This document shows positions 1 through 13,900 of a stretch of DNA of 64,000 nt, in pieces. Location of the stretch: positions 13,649,730 to 13,713,729 of the forward strand of contig OY783222.1 in assembly GCA_963678705.1 (NCBI GenBank), in the 5' to 3' direction. Source of the stretch: Panorpa germanica. Its lineage: Eukaryota; Arthropoda; Insecta; Mecoptera; Panorpidae. Below the pieces are notes generated by a model. It was not told the origin of the DNA, searched no databases, and worked only from the letters and a program-made list of their open reading frames with translations. Both the position numbers and the translations under genes were made by a program. The number at the start of each line of letters is the position of its first letter. The stretch's first letter is position 1.

Positions 1-3000
1 ATAAATTTTACAATCGGAGAACATCAATTTTTTATCAAATTTTTAAGGCTAACCCCTTGTAAAATTTTTAAAAAAAATTAAAAATTAAAATATTTTATTT
101 CCAACTTTTAAATATGTTTTTGAACGTACTTTTTCCCGCTGATTCCAAATCTGAAAACCATTTTAAAATATTTCCATTATTTAACCCTTGAAACGCTATT
201 ATCTCGAAAACCGGAAGTGCCACCAAAAAATAAATTGCAGATCTAAAATCAGCATAAATATTTACTATAAGAACCGTTATAAATTTTACAATCGGAGAAC
301 ATCAATTTTTTATCAAATTTTTAAGGCTAACCCCTTGTAAAATTTAAAAAAAAATTAAAAATTAAAATATTTTATTTCCAACTTTTAAATATGTTTTTGA
401 ACGTACTTTTTCCCGCTGATTCCAAATCTGAAAACCATTTTAAAATATTTCCATTATTTAACCCTTGAAACGCTATTATCTCGAAAACCGGAAGTGCCAC
501 CAAAAAATAAATTGCAGATCTAAAATCAGCATAAATATTTACTATAAGAACCGTTATAAATTTTACAATCGGAGAACATCAATTTTTTATCAAATTTTTA
601 AGGCTAACCCCTTGTAAAATTTTTAAAAAAAATTAAAAATTAAAATATTTTATTTCCAACTTTTAAATATGTTTTTGAACGTACTTTTTCCCGCTGATTC
701 CAAATCTGAAAACCATTTTAAAATATTTCCATTATTTAACCCTTGAAACGCTATTATCTCGAAAACCGGAAGTGCCACCAAAAAATAAATTGCAGATCTA
801 AAATCAGCATAAATATTTACTATAAGAACCGTTATAAATTTTACAATCGGAGAACATCAATTTTTTATCAAATTTTTAAGGCTAACCCCTTGTAAAATTT
901 TTAAAAAGAATTAAAAATTAAAATATTTTATTTCCAACTTTTAAATATGTTTTTGAACGTACTTTTTCCCGCTGATTCCAAATCTGAAAACCATTTTAAA
1001 ATATTTCCATTATTTAACCCTTGAAACGCTATTATCTCGAAAACCGGAAGTGCCACCAAAAAATAAATTGCAGATTTAAAATCAGCATAAATATTTACTA
1101 TAAGAACCGTTATAATTTTTACAATCGGAGACCATCAATTTTTTATCAAATTTTTAAGGCTAACCCCTTGTAAAATTTTAAGAAAAATTTAAAAATTAAA
1201 ATATTTTATTTCCAACTTTTAAATATGTTTTTGAACGTACTTTTTCCCGCTGATTCCAAATCTGAAAACCATTTTAAAATATTTCCATTATTTAACTCTT
1301 GAAACGCTATTATCTCGAAAACCGGAAGTGCCACCAAAAAATAAATTGCAGATTTAAAATCAGTATAAATATTTACTATAAGAACCGTTATAATTTTTAC
1401 AATCGGACAACATCAATTTTTTATCAAATTTTTAAGGCTAACCCCTTGTAAAATTAAAAAAAAAAATTAAAAATTAAAATATTTTATTTCCAACTTTTAA
1501 ATATGTTTTTGAACGTACTTTTTCCCGCTGATTCCAAATCTGAAAACCATTTTAAAATATTTCCATTATTTAACCCTTGAAACGCTATTATCTCGAAAAC
1601 CGGAAGTGCCACCAAAAAATAAATTGCAGATTTAAAATCAGCATAAATATTTACTATAAGAACCGTTATAAATTTTACAATCGGAGAACATCAATTTTTT
1701 ATCAAATTTTTAAGGCTAATAACCCCTTGTAAAATTTTTAAAAAAAATTAAAAATTAAAATATTTTATTTCCAACTTTTAAATATGTTTTTGAACGTACT
1801 TTTTCCCGCTGATTCCAAATCTGAAAACCATTTTAAAATATTTCCATTATTTAACCCTTGAAACGCTATTATCTCGAAAACCGGAAGTGCCACCAAAAAA
1901 TAAATTGCAGATCTAAAATCAGCATAAATATTTACTATAAGAACCGTTATAAATTTTACAATCGGAGAACATCAATTTTTTATCAAATTTTTAAGGCTAA
2001 CCCCTTGTAAAATTTTTAAAAAAAATTAAAAATTAAAATATTTTATTTCCAACTTTTAAATATGTTTTTGAACGTACTTTTTCCCGCTGATTCCAAATCT
2101 GAAAACCATTTTAAAATATTTCCATTATTTAACCCTTGAAACGCTATTATCTCGAAAACCGGAAGTGCCACCAAAAAATAAATTGCAGATCTAAAATCAG
2201 CATAAATATTTACTATAAGAACCGTTATAAATTTTACAATCGGAGAACATCAATTTTTTATCAAATTTTTAAGGCTAACCCCTTGTAAAATTTTTAAAAA
2301 AAATTAAAAATTAAAATATTTTATTTCCAACTTTTAAATATGTTTTTGAACGTACTTTTTCCCGCTGATTCCAAATCTGAAAACCATTTTAAAATATTTC
2401 CATTATTTAACCCTTGAAACGCTATTATCTCGAAAACCGGAAGTGCCACCAAAAAATAAATTGCAGATTTAAAATCAGCATAAATATTTACTATAAGAAC
2501 CGTTATAATTTTTACAATCGGAGACCATCAATTTTTTATCAAATTTTTAAGGCTAACCCCTTGTAAAATTTTTAAAAGAATTTAAAAATTAAAATATTTT
2601 ATTTCGAACTTTTAAATATGTTTTTGAACGTACTTTTTCCCGCTGATTCCAAATCTGAAAACCATTTTAAAATATTTCCATTATTTAACTCTTGAAACGC
2701 TATTATCTCGAAAACCGGAAGTGCCACCAAAAAATAAATTGCAGATTTAAAATCAGCATAAATATTTACTATAAGAACCGTTATAAATTTTACAATCAGA
2801 GAACATCAATTTTTTATCAAATTTTTAAGGCCTTGTAAAATTTTAAGAAAAATTTAAAAATTAAAATATTTTATTTCCAACTTTTAAATATGTTTTTGAA
2901 CGTACTTTTTCCCGCTGATTCCAAATCTGAAAACCATTTTAAAATATTTCCATTATTTAACCCTTGAAACGCTATTATCTCGAAAACCGGAAGTGCCACC

Positions 3001-4875
3001 AAAAAATAAATTGCAGATTTAAAATCAGCATAAATATTTACTATAAGAACCGTTATAATTTTTACAATCGGAGACCATCAATTTTTTATCAAATTTTTAA
3101 GGCTAACCCCTTGTAAAATTAAAAAAAAAAATTAAAAATAAAATATTTTATTTCCAACTTTTAAATATGTTTTTGAACGTACTTTTTCCCGCTGATTCCA
3201 AATCTGAAAACCATTTTAAAATATTTCCATTATTTAACTCTTGAAACGCTATTATCTCGAAAACCGGAAGTGCCACCAAAAAATAAATTGCAGATTTAAA
3301 ATCAGTATAAATATTTACTATAAGAACCGTTATAATTTTTACAATCGGACAACATCAATTTTTTATCAAATTTTTAAGGCTAACCCCTTGTAAAATTAAA
3401 AAAAAAAATTAAAAATTAAAATATTTTATTTCCAACTTTTAAATATGTTTTTGAACGTACTTTTTCCCGCTGATTCCAAATCTGAAAACCATTTTAAAAT
3501 ATTTCCATTATTTAACCCTTGAAACGCTATTATCTCGAAAACCGGAAGTGCCACCAAAAAATAAATTGCAGATTTAAAATCAGCATAAATATTTACTATA
3601 AGAACCGTTATAAATTTTACAATCAGAGAACATCATTTTTTTATCAAATTTTTAAGGCTAACCCCTTGTAAAATTTTAAGAAAAATTTAAAAATTAAAAT
3701 ATTTTATTTCCAACTTTTAAATATGTTTTTGAACGTACTTTTTCCCGCTGATTCCAAATCTGAAAACCATTTTAAAATATTTCCATTATTTAACTCTTGA
3801 AACGCTATTATCTCGAAAACCGGAAGTGGCACCAAAAAATAAATTGCAGATTTAAAATCAGCATAAATATTTACTATAAGAACCGTTATAAATTTTACAA
3901 TCGGAGAACATCAATTTTTTATCAAATTTTTAAGGCTAACCCCTTGTAAAATTTTTAAAAAAAATTAAAAATTAAAATATTTTATTTCCAACTTTTAAAT
4001 ATGTTTTTGAACGTACTTTTTCCCGCTGATTCCAAATCTGAAAACCATTTTAAAATATTTCCATTATTTAACCCTTGAAACGCTATTATCTCGAAAACCG
4101 GAAGTGCCACCAAAAAATAAATTGCAGATTTAAAATCAGCATAAATATTTACTATAAGAACCGTTATAAATTTTACAATCGGAGAACATCAATTTTTTAT
4201 CAAATTTTTAAGGCTAACCCCTTGTAAAATTTTAAAAAAAAATTAAAAATTAAAATATTTTATTTCCAACTTTTAAATATGTTTTTGAACGTACTTTTTC
4301 CCGCTGATTCCAAATCTGAAAACCATTTTAAAATATTTCCATTATTTAACCCTTGAAACGCTATTATCTCGAAAACCGGAAGTGCCACCAAAAAATAAAT
4401 TGCAGATTTGAAATCAGCATAAATATTTACTATAAGAACCGTTATAATTTTTACAATCGGAGACCATCAATTTTTTATCAAATTTTTAAGGCTAACCCCT
4501 TGTAAAATTTTAAAAAAAATTTAAAAATTAAAATATTTTATTTCCAACTTTTAAATATGTTTTTGAACGTACTTTTTCCCGCTGATTCCAAATCTGAAAA
4601 CCATTTTAAAATATTTCCATTATTTAACTCTTGAAACGCTATTATCTCGAAAACCGGAAGTGCCACCAAAAAATAAATTGCAGATTTAAAATCAGCATAA
4701 ATATTTACTATAAGAACCGTTATAAATTTTACAATCGGAGAACATCAATTTTTTATCAAATTTTTAAGGCTAACCCCTTGTAAAATTTTTAAAAAAAATT
4801 AAAAATTAAAATATTTTATTTCCAACTTTTAAATATGTTTTTGAACGTACTTTTTCCTGCTGATCTGAAAACCAT
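1..4875. repeat. Tandem satellite array, ~278-bp monomer, about 17.5 copies
   Basis: A unit beginning ATAAATTTTACAATCGGAGA recurs head to tail at 1, 279, 556, 834, 1112, 1390, 1668, 1949, 2227, 2505, 2783, 3055, 3332, 3610, 3888, 4166, 4444 and 4722. Spacing is nearly always 277-278 bp; exceptions are a 3-bp insertion near 1708 and a short deletion near 2830. Copies differ mainly in the A/T run after CCTTGTAAAATT and at a few diagnostic sites (GAGAAC, GAGACC or GACAAC; AACCC or AACTC; AGATCT or AGATTT). The last copy breaks off near 4875. The left edge lies outside the window. No coding potential. Confidence 0.98.
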
Positions 4876-5028
4876 ATAAAATAAAAATAAATACATATTG
4901 AAATCAACTTACATTAGTTTTGAAAACAACATCTATAATAAAATTGCATATCACATACTTCTGATATATTATATACACTGCATATACATTGCATATCATA
5001 CACACTGATCCGGGATATTCAACCGTCA

Positions 5029-5170
5029 CTAGGGCTTCTGCACCCGACCCGACCCGGACCCGAATCCGTCGGGTATTGGCAATAAATAAAATTGGCTTTT
5101 GCTGGTGTAAAAGCAAAATTAAATAAAATCCAATGCGCGCCGCTCGAATTACACCGCCCAAAATTTTAAA

Positions 5171-5254
<84 letters not shown>

Positions 5255-5787
5255 ATATGATAGTACCGTTACTAAACAAATAAATCATAAAGTTGAGTAA
5301 AGGATTAGAAAACGACCACCAGACACAAGACCAATAAAAAGAAAGAACTAACGGGATTAAAGTAATTTAAGTAACTATTTAAATGAAAAGAATTTCATAA
5401 GGTGCAAGTAAGCACTTCATTGAGTTTTCCCAATATTAAGTAAACATGTTAGTTCATCATCCTGTTCGATTGTAAATATTGCTCTAATTAACAGTTTGTC
5501 GATATTCATAGTTTATATTGTAATTGTAGTATTAAGTGTTTCATGTGTAACTTGTATTTGTTTGATTATTGTTTAGTATTAACCATTCTAGAAGTCTCTT
5601 CAATCTTACATACATAATTAGATTTCGATAACGCAAAAATAAGTGAATTGCGATTGTTACTTGAAAATTTAGGTGTTTTTTATATTTTTCTGATTTCGGA
5701 CCAGACTTGGACCCGGATCCGTAGGGTTTATAAAATATTGGACCCAGATCCGGCGGGTATTAAAACCTCGGGTTTTCAGAAGCCCTA
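5029..5787. mobile_element. Non-autonomous hAT-type element (MITE) with 8-bp target duplication
   Basis: The left end reads CTAGGGCTTCTG and the right end CAGAAGCCCT, so the termini are inverted copies. They are flanked by a perfect 8-bp direct repeat AACCGTCA (5021-5028 and 5788-5795), the target-site size of hAT elements. Just inside both ends are CCCGACCC/CCCGGATCC-type GC-rich segments in opposite orientation. The interior holds a long TA run and no transposase reading frame, so it would need an enzyme supplied in trans. Confidence 0.85.
5180..5251. repeat. (TA)n microsatellite
   Basis: About 70 bp of uninterrupted TA dinucleotide inside the hAT-type MITE. Confidence 0.97.
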
Positions 5788-5795
5788 ACCGTCAA

Positions 5796-6792
5796 ATTAT
5801 ATACGAAAAAGCATGTTTCCAAGCATGATCCGAATATACACAACTGCGAGTAGATTTTTTAACTACATTCGTATGAATACCGTCCGTATTAATGAAATAA
5901 ATACATATTTATATGGTACAACAACTCGAATACACCCTACTGAGAAAGTCGCAAAAAGTAGTCGAAAGTCTACTGTCGCAAGTAGTCGGTTGCAGTGAGA
6001 GCAATCTAACCCTTACATCAATTTTCTGTACGGAGTTATCTAAATTGATTTCTTTTACATTTAATAGCACTGTTTCGTTCGTATTTTATTATTTATCTAT
6101 TTTTCTAGGACGATTTTAGTTTTTCTTTTATATATCACAACTTTCATAAATTTTTTTTATTAGATAATGCAATCTGTCTTTAAAGACATTCAGCAATATT
6201 TATGTAATGTAGAATAGGCTTGTACGGTGTATGTCCAACGACATATCCGATAGTCAAAGAATACAATAATTAGATTAGATTAATTAGGTTTTGTGTAGTT
6301 TTTCTTTTTAGTCTATGTAAAATATTTAACTTTCATAATGCATGTCAATCAATTACTTTTAGGTAAGTAGCCATTATAAATTAATTAATCTCTAAGCTGC
6401 TTTTAAATTAAGAATACATTTACACGTATACGAGTATATAAAAGTACAATTAAATAATGTGTTAATAATTATTATTAACTATAGAGTGCCCCTGTAAAAC
6501 GAAGCCCATGCATATACCTATCACTGGTTATTAACATTATAATATGTGACAGCTTATGACGGACGTAACCTTAAATTTCGTAAGACCCTGATGTCTCTCA
6601 TCAATATATAAATATAATAGAATGTATTCAATAAAAGCGGACCTGGTGACCATCTCTTAAAATTTAATTTGAGAGAATTGTACATGATATTAAAAAAATT
6701 GTCTAGTCCGACTATTTACTGTGCTGGGAATCTCGTAGAAAAACTTGGATTATCTCTCAATGAGTATTTTCGGTAAGTTTTTATCTTTTTCT
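5796..6792. other. Non-coding AT-rich stretch
   Basis: No gene, RNA or clear repeat structure recognised. Two short overlapping reading frames (5813-6119) have no splice context or recognisable motif. Confidence 0.5.
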
Positions 6793-7169
6793 GGTAATTA
6801 TCCGATATAGCTACACCTTATAGCTTTATTGTATGCTCAAAACATGTACAAATCTTACGCAATATACATTATACCATTTTTTATTTAGAAATAGACAACA
6901 TTAATGGTTAAAGTTATTTTTTCAAATTTGAGGTTAGAAATAAAATGACAATGTTCCATATATAAGTAAAAATAGCATTATATTTCACATTTATTAGTCA
7001 ACTTTAAGCATAAGTTCTGTCTATTTTTTAATAAAAAATGGTATAAGGTGTATAACGTGTGATTTGTACATGCTTTCACTATAATAAAAGCATCATAAAA
7101 TATACCAAAGTGTAATAGTTTTTTTAAAAGATTCAAAACAAAAGGTGTAGCTATATCGAATAATTGCCC
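6793..7169. mobile_element. MITE family A (long TIR, ends in CTACACCTT...AAGGTGTAG)
   Basis: The two ends are inverted copies (GATATAGCTACACCTTATAG versus AAAAGGTGTAGCTATATCG), each next to an ATTATTCG-like edge. Inside are facing ATTATACCATTTTTTATT segments. Further copies lie at 8787-10243 (split by nested insertions), 43379-43804, 46260-46475 (half) and 61595-62006. No coding capacity. Confidence 0.8.
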
Positions 7170-7967
7170 TTTTCCTTACTCTTTTAAATTCGTTCCTATC
7201 TACTGTAATATTTGTATATGGATGACGTTCTGAGAGCAGGGACTCTTTTATTGATTTAACTTTTTATACAAAAAAAAAACTTCTGTTAGGTGCCCAATTA
7301 TTAACTAATTATAATTACTTTGATAACCTTAATATCAGTGTTTATTATTTAATGGCTTGTAGAGCAAGAATATAGCAGTTAAGTCGTAAATTTTCCTATT
7401 CTTAAATATAAAAATGCAATTAATATGTAATAATTTATAACGTACATTTTCTTCAATTTTTAAAACAATCATCATGAAATTTATATTTAGCCTAGTTTAA
7501 GCTAAGAAAATTATACATATATATTGAGAAAATATTGTTTAAACCCAGTGTTTATGTCTACCCTAATATATTATTATAATAAATAATATTATAAAAATAG
7601 TTTTATAATTTTTGTTGCGCCTACATACGACCAACAACTGACCCACCATCACCACCATTTGACATAAATTACGAAGTTAATTTCCGTACTGCACAGCGAG
7701 GGATGAAAGCTGATGAGGTACTAATTGTATTAATTAGTTATTATAGACTAATTCCGGAATATGAGTATAATCCTACATAAGTTTGTCAGTTTATTAGTGT
7801 AATGTTAAACGTTATTTTGTAGTGCAAAAGTTTTTAACCTCCAATTCGGTATTAACAAGTATGTACGTTATAATTTGTATATACATATACTATTGCATGC
7901 ATTATGATAAAATTATGAAAAATGTATTGCGTTCATTAATAAGTGAACCGCAATATAAAATTTCTAT

Positions 7968-10900
7968 CTATTTATTGGCTCGGGCTTTATCTATATTTAA
8001 CTTTTCTGCGTCTGAGAAACCTAGTATACTTTCTATTGCACTTAAATGCCCTTGATGATTTTCTTTATCTGTTAAGAAATAATAGATTGCTGATTTTAAA
8101 AACTGCAATGTCACTTCTGGGTCTATGTGGTTCTTGTTTCCTTGGGCTTCAACAATTCTTCGATACATTGCCTAAATAAATATAAAAAAATAATTATTGT
8201 CTTAAAATACATAAACAAAAAAATTGATCCTATTTTCAAACACATGCAAATAAAAACAACATTAATATGTATTGATAATTATTTACACAATTATAACATG
8301 CATTATAAATGGCTTATAAATATCAGTAGATGTTTTAAAAGGAAAATGGAAACCTGAAAAATTAAATGTATTCATAAAATATACAGTGCGAGGCGAACGA
8401 GGCTGTTTCTACATTTAATAAAAAATTGACTACAAAATCTATTTAGAAAACCACCATGCTGCTGTGCGATAGGTTTTAGGTTTTTAGCTACAAAAAATCG
8501 AACCATATCATGTTATCTTATCGTATGTAATATGTATAACATGGTATTTAAAAATAAATAATAGCAAAATTTAAACATTATTGTGTGATTCAAAAACACT
8601 TTATGCAGCAAGCTTTTTGTATTGGAAATTGCAGGAAGACCATTAGTATTATCGGTCAAAATAAAAAAGAAGAAGTATAATGCCTTTCCGTGAATAAATT
8701 TAATAACCTCTAATAAATAATTTTTATATATTATTATTAATGTTTCATTCATTCATTTGTTAGTATAAAACAACAATTTTTTAATTCGATAATTATTCGA
8801 TAAAGCCACATCCTTTGTTTTTAATTTTATAAAAAAAGTACTGCACTTTTGTGTATTTTATGGTGCTTTTAATATAGTCAAAACATGTATAAATCATTAT
8901 AACATACGTAATATTCATTATACCACTTTTTATTAAAAAATGGAAAATATTTATGGTTAAAGTTGACTGATAAATGTGAAATATAACGCCATTTTTATAT
9001 GATGCTACTTATATATCTTAGAGCATATACAGGGTGTCCCAATATTCAACGATAAGCGGGCACCAGAGGGTGGTCCTGCTCATAACTACACGAGAAAAAA
9101 AGAAAAAAAAAATTATCTCATTTTGTTTAGAAATTACAAAAAAAAATTAAAACATTTCGAAAATTGAAACACCTTAAGATGTTTTTAACTACCATGACCT
9201 AAACACACCTAAACATACCTAAATTGTGGTCATGGTAGTTAAAAACATCTTAAGGTGTTTCAATTTTAAAGATTTTTATTTCTTTTTGTAATTTCTAAAT
9301 AAAATGAGATAAATTCTTTTTTTCTTTTTTTCTCGTGTAGTCATGAGCAGGACCACCCTCTGGTGCCCGCTTATCGTTGAATTTTGGGACACCCTGTATA
9401 TATGGAGTGCGAATAACCTATGTTTCCTATAGATTAAAAGTGTGTCCAAAATATGTGCGAGAGAGAAAGGTATATGTTCCTATTTGTTCTCTATGCGCAT
9501 GCGTTGAAAGTGACAGCTGTCCAGATATAATAAATATTAATATTCTATTAACATATAATAAATATTAAATATGTAAAAAAATTATATTTCTATAGTTGGT
9601 ACAAAGCTCGTCTGTTGGTAAAACAGTGACCGTTCAGTGAAAACATATAATCATGACCACCATAGATGTCGCTGTAGGGATAACGGCCAACACAGTTGAT
9701 ATTCGGAGTGGACAGAACTCACGTTTCTAGTTATATAGTTTATTTATATTTATACATATCTACATTATTCTACATCAATATAATGTTATATTTAACAACT
9801 GTCACGTATTAAATCTAGACAGCTCTGACTTGACAGATGTCACTTTCGACGCATGCGCATAAAGAACAAATGGGAACATATACCTCTCTCTATCACACAC
9901 ACTTTCAGGTCCAGCATTCTCCATAGAACAATGCCATATTATTTCTAACCTCAAATTGGAAATTTCAACTTTAATCGTTAATATTGTTTATTTTTAAATA
10001 AAAAGTGGTATAATGTATACTACCTAGGGCGCGTTCCACTAATCAATCAAAATGATCACGGTCGCCAAGTTTGTACGGTGGAATGATCGTTTTGATCGTT
10101 GTGAATGCTTAGTGGAACGCGCCCCTAGTGATTTGTACATCTTTCGAGTATACAACAATCGCCATAAAACTTGCAAGTTGCAAGAAAATGCAGTAGTTTA
10201 TTATAAGATTCAAAGCAAAAGGTGTGGATGTATAGAATGCCCCCTAAAAATCTAGGTACTGGTATAGACTAAAGGTTCCAGCAGCGTTCGGATCTGGCAG
10301 TTTACCGGCAAAGGCGAGCTAGTGAAACGCCATTTTTTTGCTATTCTCGTTGTTTTACAGTTTTCTCATGGTTAAAATAAATGTTTTATGTAATTTAATA
10401 TATTATTTCTTAGATTATATATATATTGATTTCTTTTTTATTAGTTCATCTTTTTACTACAAAAAGTTTTTGAAGATGGATGATCGTACAACGGATAAAC
10501 TAGAAAAGTGAAAACGATGCTATCTTTACACTTATATACAACATATTCTTGTGTATAGTGCAGGGCGCCGGTTTGCGATAATCATTGTAGCCACTTTTGT
10601 CCCAGTTACGCACCGTAAATTCTCTTTTTGACACTAATTATTATTAACTATTATTAATTATTACTTCATAACTTTTGTATTTTGAAAACTTATTTTGTGC
10701 CAAATAATCACCGTTCCGTTTATTATGACATACTTGAATCCGTAAAATATTCCACATTTTCAGGTGCACAAATAATTCAACTTTTTGGAGTCCACGCCAA
10801 AGACACTACATTCTTTCAAAAGCTTATAGTCTAAGATAAAAAAGTCTACAACCGTTTTTCTAAATAATTGTTTGTTATAAAGTTACGAATTTTTTAACAA

Positions 10901-13900
10901 TATTCCGTTTTTCCGCGTTTTTTACTATTTGTCAATTTTTATTAACTTTTAACAACTTTGGATTTTGGCAACTTCTGGACCATGTAGTAGACACTTTAAG
11001 AAATAATCCAGAATTTTTTCAGATTTTTTGAAAGCCTAGAAAACTTTAAAAACTCAACTGTTCCGTCAAAGACCCAGTGTGCACACCATGACTCAAAAAA
11101 TATATTGTTCACTCGGAGGGTTAATATCTTTGGGTTCAGTGTCTGTATAATTTACTTCTGCTTTGGTGAACTATGGAGGTGAGCTGGAGTGATTTGAATG
11201 TGTTCTAATGTAATATCCAGTCAGTCGTGCTTTTTGGAACTACTTCTATGCTATACAAGGAATTTTTTGGCAAAGAATAAAAGTTAGCTTTATTAATTTT
11301 TTTTTTTTGTTGATATACGCAACAATTCTTACGGAAAATTCTTTACGAAACTGAAGACATCAGAACATGCTAGCATTAGTACAAACCTTTCGCGCGCCAA
11401 GGACCCATAAGGAAACAGCCTCCTTCGCACTAAGCAGAGTTTGGGTTTTTGCAACATGGCGCTCTGGAGAGAAATTCGTGTCCTGGAATGTTTGAACTCG
11501 AAGCGGTTAGTATTAGTAGGCGGAATAAGTGAGATGAGTTAAATAAGAATTTGTTAAAAGTAGAGGCCATGAAGAATTAACAGTATTAGCAATAAGAAAA
11601 ATTGCAAGAATTGCAGTTCTTTTATCAGCAGTCTTATGCTACGTTTTTTAAAGTAATGTTAGACGATGCATTACATTTATATTTACATTTACCTGCGGCT
11701 GGAACAGCAAATGTAATCCTTATGCCTATTTCACACCAGAGAGACAGTTCAATAAAACACGAACAAAAACTTGTTTTTCTGAACAAAAACACCAATGTTT
11801 ACACCAAAGAGACAGTTCTTAAAACATTTTTGTCTTTTGTTGTTGTTTTAATAAACAAAACACATTCCAATCTGAAGTCGGTAATATCAAAGGAAAACAC
11901 GTTTGTTGTTGTTTTTTAGTCTGCTTGGTTTGAACACGCAGTTATGTTTCTTGTAGACATTTGCGCTTGTCAGTTGTTGTTTATCATATTTATAATTTTT
12001 ATGGGGCACAGAATAACACTAAAAACAAAACCAGTCTGTTCAGTGTGAACAGTCTGTTTTCGAAAAATAGAACTGTTTCAAAATATGTTTCTGTTTTGTT
12101 TTTTGACAACAAAACTGTCTTTCTGGTGTGAAACCGGCATTATACTCTCATTTTACATTTTTGTAACTTTCGATTCAATCAATGAGCAATTTATTTAGTA
12201 AAAACATCGATGTAACGATTTTAACCAATACATTTTCTACCCGCTAAACACAAAACGTTGTATATTACCATACAGAGTGATACAATACTAAATTAGATAA
12301 ATCTAGTGGCGTAGTCTGAGAATAATAATTTATAAATCTCGTTCAGTTATGCCATAACTAAAGACGTAACATATAACAATGGGTTTTTCAATTTTAGTTT
12401 TGTGTAAACTAGGGAAACGTCACATTACAGCTGCCGTGCTACCCATAACGTTTTCATTTAATGACTTGATATACAATTATAAAAAAATTCGATTACTTAT
12501 TATATTTTACAGACTTTAATGCGATCTGGAACCATCAAAAATATGAATAATAATTAAACAGTAAAACGAAATTCCAATTTTTGGATGTTTAGTAAACTGA
12601 AAACGCCAATAACATATTATAGAGCAGGCGCTATAGGTAGTTGAGTATGCAAAATGTGAGGACCGGCGACTATGGTCGGATTCTTATACCTGAGACCGCA
12701 AATAATAACAAGACACATCTTGCCACCAGCTGTGATGGTCCCTTCCCGCTCCCTTCACATCCCCTCTCCGAGCTAACTGTAAGCATAGCGCGCTTAGGTA
12801 TTCAGTGTGTTAGGTATTCACCTGCAGAAGCAAATAAATCGTTGAAATGCCTAATTTGTAGAAAATTAACGAGGAACAAAGACAAGCAGCTGTATTTGTG
12901 TTCCGAAAATTCAGCAGCGGAACAAATTTTAAATACTGCACTCAGTAAACAAGACCATGTTTTTACTCAACTTAGTACTTGTCAACGGCCTGAAGATTTA
13001 TTTGCTATCGAAGTGAGGTAAAAAAAGTGGGGTAAATGTAATAATAACTTTCTTTGTACCAAATAATCACCGTTCCATTTATTATGACATGCTTGAATCC
13101 GTAAAACATTTTACATTTTCAGGTGCACAAATAATTCAACTTTTTGGAGTCCACGCCAAAGACACTACATTCTTTCGAAAACTTATAGTCTAAGATAAAA
13201 AAGTCTACAACCGTTTTTCTTAATATTTGTTTGTTATAAAGTTACGAATTTTTTAACAATACTCCGTTTTTCCGCGTTTTTTACTATTATTTGTGCGTAT
13301 TTGTGTTCCGAAAATTCAGCAGCGGAACAAATTTTAAATACTGCACGCAGTAAACAAGATCATGTTTTTACTCAACTTAGTACTTGTCAACGGCCTGAAG
13401 ATTTATTTGCTATCGAAGTGAGGTAAAAAAAAGTGGGGTAAATGGGGTAAAAAAAGGGACCAAATATTTGACCGGCAAGATTCGCTTTATTAATTTATTT
13501 ATGACCTTTCCTTAACTTAAATCCATTGGTGGAATTCGGTCCTCACATTTTGCATACTCACTTACCTCTAGCGCCCGGTCTATTATTAGCATATATTTCA
13601 ACTGAGTTCACAACCGTATTGAAAAAATGTCCCACAGAAAAACAAGAGTAAATATTTTTGAAAATGCCATAACCGCTATCTATATAATATTTTACTTAAG
13701 TGGAATCTAGTACTATTTAATCTAAAAAGATCTAAACTTTGCTTAAAATTTGATTTTAGAAATAGTTTATAGCCGTTCAATCTTCAAAGGACTTCTTAAG
13801 ATTTTAACACTCTTTAAAAATTTCTACTTAAGAAGTTTTCTAGTCATACTACAGCATCAAAAGGTAGATTCATTTTTTTAAATAGCAGTGAAATGGGTCA

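Larger units (their letters stand above)
8787..10243. mobile_element. MITE family A copy split by three nested elements
   Basis: The left half (8787-9010) and right half (9940-10243) match the two halves of the intact family A copies: CGATAATTATTCGATAAAGC at the left, AAGCAAAAGGTGTGG at the right, with facing ATTATACCACTTTTTATT segments. Between and within the halves sit a TACAGGGTGTCCC element (9028-9399), a family C palindrome (9404-9925) and a 100-bp element (10026-10126). Lies in the last intron of the qtc-like gene. Confidence 0.75.

Noticed and set aside
1..4875. Regular repeats that might suggest a CRISPR array
   Set aside because: Whole ~278-bp units are repeated without unique spacers; this is a eukaryotic satellite.
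5813..6119. Two overlapping short frames
   Set aside because: No motif, splice context or codon pattern; expected by chance.
7943..8179. Plus-strand frames opposite the last qtc exon
   Set aside because: Antisense shadows of the GRIP-like exon on the minus strand.
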